64,000 nt of DNA, from assembly GCA_026874595.1 (NCBI GenBank), contig CM049321.1, positions 46,245,797 through 46,309,796 of the forward strand. Reading direction: 5' to 3'. The notes beneath the pieces are model-generated. The model did no database searches, was not told the DNA's origin, and was given only the letters and a program-made list of their open reading frames with translations. This stretch comes from Sipunculus nudus. Its lineage: Eukaryota; Annelida; Sipuncula; Golfingiida; Sipunculidae. The translations under genes and the position numbers were made by a program. Shown here piece by piece: positions 56,489 to 64,000 of the stretch. The first letter of the stretch is position 1. Every line of letters starts with the position of its first letter.

Positions 56489-58924
56489 TAGCTCAGCTGA
56501 CTTTCAGTCATGCTGGGCTATAGCGATGGGTCTTTGTCTGGCGTCCTTCCGTCTGTCCGTCCGGCCGGCCGTCCGGCCGTTAGCAGGTCACACAAATCAT
56601 AACCGTAGGGGCTAGGGCCATGAACCCTATGCAGTCTTAGAGGTTATAAAAAGATCTCCTTGCAAACCAGAAATTGGGTCACTGCGACCTATATTCTCGA
56701 AGTTATGGGGTGTGTTTGCACCCCCCAGAAATAACTCTTTGAGACAAAATTTTCATCCCAAACCTTCCATCTTTCACATACAGCTCACCTACCAACAGGG
56801 GAAGAACCATAATTTTTTTTAGGTCAAAAGGTCAAAGGTCAAGGTCACAGGGCCTCCTCTTTGTAAAGCCTGTGGATGCATTTTAAGCCAACCCTTTCAT
56901 CCCAATTCTTTGATCTTTCACATATAGCTCACCTACTAAGTTGGAGAAGAATCCTATAGATTTTGAGGTCACAAGGTCAAAGGTCAGGGTCACAGGATCC
57001 ACTTCTTTGAAAAGGTAGTGGACACATTTCAAGCTAGACTTTTCATTCCAAACCTTCCAGCACTGACATCGCTTCTCTGCCAACAGGGGAAAAGACCTGT
57101 TGATTTTGAGGTCAAAGGTCAAGTTCACAGCACCCACTTCTTGCGTGGAGTCATTTTCAGGCAAACTTTTCAATCTGTACCTTCCATCTGTCATATATGG
57201 CTTACCTACCAATAAGGGAAGAAGCCTATTGATTTTGAGGTCAAAAAGTCAAAGGTCAAGGTCACAATATTTAATTGTTCTTAATGCTTGTGAGCATATT
57301 TCAAGTGTAACTGTTCAACCCAAACCTTCAGTCTTTCACATATGCCACATCTATGCATCACTCAGTTTGACTCAAACTTCATATTTATGGGTCTTTTTGC
57401 TTGAATAAATAACTTATTGATTTTGGGGTCAGCTGGTCCGCAGGTTAAAGGTTGCTGGTCAAAGTTATTCACCCATTGGTTGCCAAGTAATTACACCAGA
57501 TTTAAGTGGTCAGTAGTTACCCATCATTTAGAAAGAATCCAGTTGATATATGGGCAAAAGGCCAAGGTCATAGGTCAGGGATGTTCACAATTACTTATTT
57601 TATAGACCATCTCTATTTTTCTTGTATATATAACCATCCCACTCCAGCTGGTACATCTCCCTGTGTGGCTGTAATTGTGAGTGACACTGGTGACATATGA
57701 CTCCCTTTTGTATCAGCCTATTAAGTGATAAGGCTCAGTGATAACTACCTTGTTACTTCATAACAAAAACACTGTTGTCAGAATGCTTCAGCCAGGCATT
57801 AAGACTATGAGAGTATAGTATTAAGGTTTAGCTACTGATTTATAAGATGATGGGAACATTTTGCAGTTTATTTTATGGAATCCTAGCAATAAACTTAGAT
57901 TCCTAGATATCTGAATATTTTAATATATATCACCACATATAAAAGCAAGTGTTTGTTCTCATAATATGTGGATCTGTACCTTGATTTAGGATGTTTTTTT
58001 ATTTTATTTCAAGACTCTTAAACATGCTTTCTGCATTTCTTTTCTTTCAGGTTTGGCAGTTTACCTACCCTGCTGACCCCATTGAAAAGCTGAGTGATAA
58101 TAAAAATATTGGACTTACACTTTTTACAATTGCATATATATAAATCTGATATGAGGGCCTGGACATGCCTTTTGAATTATTTTGGGCATTTATTACTGGA
58201 TAATTTGCCCCAAGTTTGGTCTCTTATTGGAGAATGTGGGATATCAAATGTCATACTTGTCAGAAATCCATTATGTCTGCCAGTTAGCCACCTTAGAAAT
58301 TCCTTCTTCAGGGCAGTTTCAGTAATTTTTCTTTAATGTTTGGTCTGATTTAGAGAATGTTTGTTGTCTAATTTCAGACTTGTCAGAAGTCCAATATGGC
58401 CACCAGGCAACCATCTTTTAATTCCTTTTGATCATATTATCTCAAGAACAGTTAAAGTGAATGCAGTTGGATGTATATTTATGTAATCTTGTAAAGGATT
58501 GGGTTAAATATTTCTGAATAAATATTACTATCATTTATAAAAGTGCAGTACAGTTGGCTTGTATTGAATAAAAATTCATACAGAAGCACCTGTTTCTCAA
58601 TAATTCTTGCATGTATTTCCTTGATTTTTGCTATATATTTTGATCTTATATTTGCCCTTTGTGGTGTTCCTTTTGAAACTGACAGGTTTCAAGCAAGCTG
58701 TCGGAATAGTTCCTGATAGCTTAACAATCATGCATTTTCCTCAGACCATCAATGCACTGTGTTTTAACCAGACATAGGTGATATATATTTCTGTTGTCAT
58801 AGAAAATTTTCAACAAATTGGCAAATTGGTTCTTCAAAATTTTACTGGAAGTTGTGAATCTCAGTCCATGATGTCACAGGTCATGCTTGGCAGCTGAGCG
58901 TCATGACCCATGGGTCACTTGTTT
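56489..58924 (+). repeat. Family A copy nested in the second hAT
   Basis: Starts TTTTAGCTCAGCTGACTTTC followed by a CCGTCCGTC-rich strip, as at 27352. Ends with CAGCTGAGCGTCATGACCCA then GGGTCACTTGTTT. No coding. Confidence 0.6.
56740..57300. repeat. Tandem repeat, about 140-bp unit
   Basis: The phrase GTCAAAGGTCAAGGTCACAG recurs at 56831, 56976, 57111 and 57248. Each is preceded by CAAACCTTCCATCTTTCACA-type words and followed by CCTCCTCTTTG-type words. No coding. Confidence 0.75.
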
Positions 58925-59596
58925 TTAATTATTTTGAATACAGAGCCACTTGTCTCCTTACCATAAACACAGCATTAGGAGACCTCAGGTCAGACAGAAA
59001 TCTTAGCACAATGTTTGACTGATAGACTCCAACAGAACTGACACTTGACTGAATTATTCACCTTTTTTGTGTTCTGATATATGACAGTGTAATAGTGTAT
59101 GTAATATACATATTTCTTATAGTATAAGTATTATTTTCATAAACTATTACCAACTGCTGTGAAACGCCATAAACACTGTCACCCTGGATTACCTAGAATA
59201 AAAAAAAAACATTCAGCAAGTCAAGCAGCAGTTCAGGCATCAGGCACCATTTCTTGTGTACTGATACATGACTTTGTAATAGTGTACATATATAAAGTCA
59301 AGAATGTCACCCTGGATTAACTGGAAAACAAAAAAAAAATTCAGCAATTGGAGCATCAACTCACCTTTTTTTGTGTACCAGTACTGATATCTGACTGAGT
59401 AACAGTGTGTATAATATAGTTAATTGTTTTATCAATGGCTTTTTTAGTTTTTTTATTAAAAGTACTTGTACTCAAGTACAGACCCGTGTACTTGTACTCA
59501 AGTACATTGAAAAATGTTGTACTTGTACTTGACAAATTCTGAAGTACTTGTACTCAAGTACTGACCCCCTGTACTTGACCCAAGCCTGAATTAAAT

Positions 59597-60735
59597 ACAT
59601 TTATTATGTTATTTAAATTATATTGCATCATATTTTATTTTTATGAGTGTTTTCTCATTTGGGATATTAAACCATGTAAGACTATAAAAAAAATTATTTA
59701 ACATCTGAACATTTTTAACATGTTTTGATTTTACTTTTATTGTTGATATAGAGCAGATAGAACATTAACTTAAAGGTGCCCATTCACCTATCTTTTGAAA
59801 AAGAAATTATACAATTGATGACTTCCTCTGTGTAAAAAAAATAATGATCTAAAGGTATTTTTTTTTGTAAAAAAATCATATAATGCCTTCATGAAGGATG
59901 ATAGAACTTGTTTATCAACAACATGTTTGTAAACACAGCAGTGCTGACAAATGAGGGAAAAACATGGAAACTAAAGTGGTAGAATGCATATATGTAGAAA
60001 GTCACTAGTTGCAAAACACCATCTGCAAAGTTCTTGCTTATCTGACTTGCTTCAAGATGCCCTTGTTGATTTTGTTTTGATGTTTTGACGGGCCTCCACA
60101 TATTATAAAGAGTTTAACATAAACAAAACAAGCAGTCTGTGTGAGGTGATATCCAAGTTTTCTGGCCTATTTATATAAAAAAACTACAAGGACTACCTTT
60201 AGTTTATAAAGGTCAGATAAGTGAATGGGTCCCTTTAAATTTTAAACAACACTGAATATAAAATAATGTGTTCTATTTCCTCTGTGGGCTGGTAGATGTT
60301 AGTAAAGCATTAGAGATTGAGGTCCAACTTGACATCAAACTTCCGACTTCTAACATCTGGGTTTTATACTTATTCAGTAATCAGTACACTTATAACTTAA
60401 GTTATGTCACTGTTTGTCACCTAAATGTTGCAGCAGTATCACACATACACAATGATGTGCCTTTCACTTTCTTATTTGAATCCACTCACATAGTTTGGTC
60501 CTACTTATAATTTATTTACTTTTTATTAAATTTACAAATAATTTAACAAACAATTCATATACTGTGTTTGGTGGGGAATAAACGTTGGTGATGAAAGAAA
60601 GTTAGCAGTCCACTGAAACTGAAAGTGCTATCAAATCAGCGTTTGTATTACTTTGAAATGTTCACCTTTCCAATGGAAAGGCACTAATACAGATTTGCCT
60701 TTCCACAGAAAAAATGTCTTTCCTCTAAATATGCC
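59597..60735. other. Stretch without gene
   Basis: AT-rich. A GACATCAAACTTCCGACTTC phrase (about 60330) matches the dispersed repeat at 38830 and 45340. No coding exon recognised. Confidence 0.55.
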
Positions 60736-63197
60736 TCCACAATCAGGCTTGGGTCAAATACAGGTGTTCTGTACTTTAGTACAAGTACTTTAGCTTTTGG
60801 CAAGTACAAGTCCAAGAACATGTACAGAAATTTTAGGTGTTCATGTCTTGAGTCCTAGTCCAAGTGCATGATTCTGTAATTAAGAACAAGTACTTTTATT
60901 ATTTAATTCATTCATTGAAAAACACAGGTTTTTTTTCCAAATGCAAACATGGGGTTATAGTAATAGATAATAGCAATAGGCAGTAATTCAATTAATTTTC
61001 ATCAGTAATAGACAATAATAGAGACTAGGTAGTCCAAAAATGTAGAATAATAGTAAGAGTTAGTAGTAGAAATATGCAGATGAGTATATGAGTATATATT
61101 AATAGCTGGAAATTTTAACTACTACCAGCCTATGGGCGTATTATTAAGAGGGTGTGGGGAGTCCCAGCTGAGGTGTACCTGCATGCTCTTAGACCTAAAT
61201 GCAGGTAGCATAAGCTCTTCATGGAGCATGATTTTCTCACTAACAACAATAGCACAGGATTACTGATTGCTCCTTACAACCATAATGCACAGGACAACCA
61301 TGCCCTTTGATGTTTGTGAATTAAGGAGCTGATAGCCTGGTCATAACCCAGTCTGGCTGGGTAACTCCTAACCAGTGATATTTTCCTAACTAAAAATTGT
61401 TACCTTAAACTATAAATTTTTTACACAAATCTGTGACTAAAACCTAAGTTTGTGGCTTTCTTCTGTGACTTTTATTTCCTACTTAAATTTGTGACTACAT
61501 TTCCTTCCTGTGACAATTTTTCTTGCAATCATATTCCCACCAGTCAAAAAGAAACATGTTATAAACAAATAACTCATCTCCCAGATGAAACTGGATGACA
61601 GCATTCACTTATTCATAATAATGCAATTAGTACAGTAAAACCCCGCTAACGCAACCACCTGCGGGACCAGGCAAAGTGGTCGTGTTAGCCGGGTGGTCGT
61701 GTTAGCGGGATGCTTGTACATCAGTCTGCCAATATTAACGCAGGCGATAATATGGGTATTTCAAGTAAATATTAAGTTGTTGTTCCTGTTTAATTTAAAA
61801 TTTAAAATATAAAGAAAAATAAATAACACACATGAATATGATTCAAAAGTGTTATTCACATAGAAATAAAACAAACAAATGAAACAAACAGTTGGCTTGA
61901 AGTCATTCTTACAGCATTGGTCTTAACACGAAGATGATCTGATTTCTAACATGAAGTGAAAACAGAATAATCACATCAAATTTTAAGTGTTATTTATGTG
62001 GTTCCTGCTTGATCATTAAAATGTGATTTGTCACAGGTTTACTTTACTCACCTGAATATATGCGTGTGGTGCCAGTTATATTTGCCAAACACCTTTTTTT
62101 ATCAGTATGTTTAATGCTGATCTAACAGCCGTACTCAACAAACAAGGAAACAGACCATGGAGTCCAATATCTGTTGTTGTGTATAGATTGGGCGGTATTA
62201 TAAACAAGCCTAACTATGGCTGGGCAGATGATTGTCCAGCTAATTAATCACGAGCTATTACCTAAGTCCAAGCTGGGAGATGAGCGTGTCACCTGCTCAA
62301 CGGGCCATGGTTATCACGGGCCAGTGGTCGTGATACGATTAATTAATTGCGGGCTATTATCTAAGTCCAAGCTGGGTGGTGAGCATGTCATCTGCTCAAC
62401 GGGCCGCAGTCGTCACGGGCCAGTGGTCGTGATACAGGGGCTAATCTGAAGGCCGGGGCCAAAAAGGTGGTGGTTGGTCGTGATAGCAGGATGGTCGTAG
62501 TACCGAAGTTTTTTATATGATAATTTATATTAGACAATTCTTGGACCAAGAAAAGTAGTCGTGTCAGCGGAGTGGTCGTATTCACGGGGTGGTCGTCATG
62601 CGGGAGTTCACTGTACATTTAATTTTAAGGCTAAAATGAAATGGGTTTTGTAATATTAGACTGGTCATGAGTTCACCTTGAGTTCATCATTGTGTAATTA
62701 TAGTACGGCAATAAAAAGTGCATAGGTTGTGAAAACACCTTTAAGTATTTATTGAATCCAGTGGGCTATGGCTGCATTTTATTGTTGCATTTAATAAACA
62801 TTATAGACTCAAGATATTGTAAGTTAGTTTAATACAATTTACTGCCATGAGCCCCATTATACTCATTCACCAATCAAGCCTCAGGATTATAATATGAGCA
62901 GTTTATGACTGAGATCTAGCTGACAACAAATTTCTATCAGTCTGTCATAGTGCTAAGATATTCTGAACACCACAAGCTTTCCTCATGCTGTGTTTATAGT
63001 TAGTAGATATGTTTCTTTTTAGTTTAAATCTTGTACTTGAATAGTGCTTGATCTTTCAAGTACAATTTTTGCAAGTACAAGTCCAGTACTTGGTTAAAAG
63101 TGCCAAGTATACAAGTACAGGGCAAGTACTCAGATATCTGTACTTAAGTACAAGTGAAAAGTACAGAACATGTACTTGACAAGAGCCTGCCTACCAT
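60736..63197. mobile_element. Third hAT-type element, older
   Basis: Ends CAGGCTTGGGTCAAATACAG (60744) and its diverged complement ending 63189, with GTACTT-rich subterminal zones. The flanking 8 bp (TCCACAAT and CCTACCAT) share five positions. It is related to the element at 56300-59596 and carries a MITE in the middle. No transposase. Confidence 0.6.
61631..62615. mobile_element. Mariner/pogo-like MITE nested in the third hAT, TA target
   Basis: Ends CAGTAAAACCCCGC (61633) and CGGGAGTTCACTG (to 62613), flanked by TA on both sides. Subterminal GTGGTCGTGTTAGC words repeat several times. A 99-bp tandem duplication (about 62241-62440) carries CTAAGTCCAAGCTGGG twice. Confidence 0.7.
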
Positions 63198-63199
63198 CA

Positions 63200-64000
63200 T
63201 ATCAAAGTTTAGGTTACACTTCACTAAGTGTAATTGTATCCGCATAAAAAAAACAAAGTTTTGTGGATACTATGTTTTTGACTGGGTTCCACAGCAGCAG
63301 CTGTATTCGTTTCCAGAGAACTCCTCTGAGACTACTGGACCAAATTTTCTGAAACTTAAAACCAATTATTGGGTCACATATGAACTGATGCCTAACCATT
63401 CGGCTTTGACCTCTGACCTTTCCTCTCTCCAATGTGTCCATCTGTGTGTGTCTGTTTTGACACATTACCCCACATATCTTTGGACTCATTTGACCAATCA
63501 GGAAATAAAACAAAATACCAAAATGTAGCCCTTGGATAGCTATATAACATACACAAAAATGTTCGCGCCAACTGCAGCCATTTTTGCACAGCATCCATCT
63601 GTTCATCTGCCTTGGATTAAAATCACTCATATCTCTGCAGTGGTTTGACCAAATTACCTGAAATTCAGTATGCGTATACATCCCGAGTAGATTTCTAGAT
63701 TTTATGACAGGTGGCACCACCTAATTCACGTTCATGCTGCAGACATTCATGCTTATATCTCCAGAATCGTTTGACCAATCAGGAAAAAATTTTTTACACA
63801 AATGTAGCCCTTTGATAGCTTTATAAAATACACAAAACTGGTGGTGCCACCTGCAACCATTTTTGCACAGTCTTCATCAGTTTGTTGGACTTGGGTTAAA
63901 ATCACACATGTCTCAGCAGTGGTTTGACTTATTAACCTAAAATTTGGTATGCTTATACATCCTGGATAGCTTTCTTGATTTTTGACAGTAGGCGCCACCT
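63200..64000. repeat. Return of the 280-bp tandem family
   Basis: Words shared with 34866-35800: ATCTCTGCAGTGGTTTGACC, GCGCCA(A)CTGCA(G/A)CCATTTTTG and GCACAGC(A)TCC. The two unit starts near 63566 and 63841 are about 276 bp apart. The frames reported here on both strands lie in the repeat. Confidence 0.65.

Larger units (their letters stand above)
56300..59596. mobile_element. Second hAT-type non-autonomous element with nested repeats
   Basis: Ends CAGGCTTGGGTCAAGTAC (56308) and its complement ending 59588. Flanks AATTAATC and AATTAAAT agree at six of eight bases, an imperfect 8-bp target duplication. Both subterminal zones are filled with GTACTTGTACTCAAGTAC words. The middle holds a family A copy (start motif at about 56489, end motif at about 58890-58924) with a tandem array, so the element was itself invaded. 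Confidence 0.7.

Noticed and set aside
58050-58125. Possible terminal exon after TTTCTTTTCTTTCAG at about 58050
   Set aside because: Good acceptor, but the following frame is only about 14 codons and lies inside nested repeats.

Overview
This 64 kb window reads as nuclear DNA of an animal, most likely a marine mollusc and probably a bivalve. The reasons are an AT-rich background, many long (TA)n tracts and poly-G/poly-C runs, genes split by GT-AG introns, a tRNA-derived SINE, a C2H2 zinc-finger array, and a dense mix of hAT, mariner-type and TAA-target MITEs with two LTR retrotransposons. The phylum is an inference from the repeat style, not a species call. I see no bacterial operons, rRNA genes or CRISPR arrays.

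Layout. 0-4.1 kb: a minus-strand gene with several phase-1 exons; its N-terminal part resembles the region that precedes DUF4806 domains in invertebrate proteins, and it has a tandemly duplicated exon. 4.1-8.8 kb: a Ty3/Gypsy element with two 312-bp LTRs and a 5-bp target duplication, sitting just upstream of the first coding exon of that gene. It carries gag, protease, RT/RNase H and integrase, broken by one stop and two frameshifts. 9.4-11.56 kb: a decayed Tnp2/CACTA-like DNA transposase, interrupted by a GC-rich palindromic MITE. 12.7-15.3 kb: exons of a zinc-finger plus tyrosine-recombinase-like gene. 15.4-17.7 kb: a decayed element bounded by inverted repeats. 17.7-39.8 kb: almost entirely repeats, including copies of one dispersed family (one pair forming inverted arms of about 600 bp), a fold-back MITE inserted in a SINE, an 887-bp tandem duplication, 123-bp and 280-bp tandem arrays, and a hAT element containing a LINE reverse-transcriptase fragment. 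40.2-42.4 kb: a C2H2 zinc-finger gene with two frameshifts and a tail of fossil fingers. 42.9-48.9 kb: repeats, a short coding-like GC island, a LINE 3' end and a hammerhead-like hairpin. 48.9-54.2 kb: a young LTR retrotransposon whose two 239-bp LTRs differ at one base; it has a 1328-codon gag-pol frame, but the integrase core is deleted. 54.2-64 kb: two more hAT-type elements with nested repeats, then a return of the 280-bp tandem family.

The window is best understood as a host region overrun by transposons. Three host-like loci (the DUF4806-like gene, the recombinase-like gene and the zinc-finger gene) are visible, and each shows lesions or nearby insertions, so none can be called intact from sequence alone. 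All coordinates, identities and mismatch counts were made by eye and may be off by a few bases.
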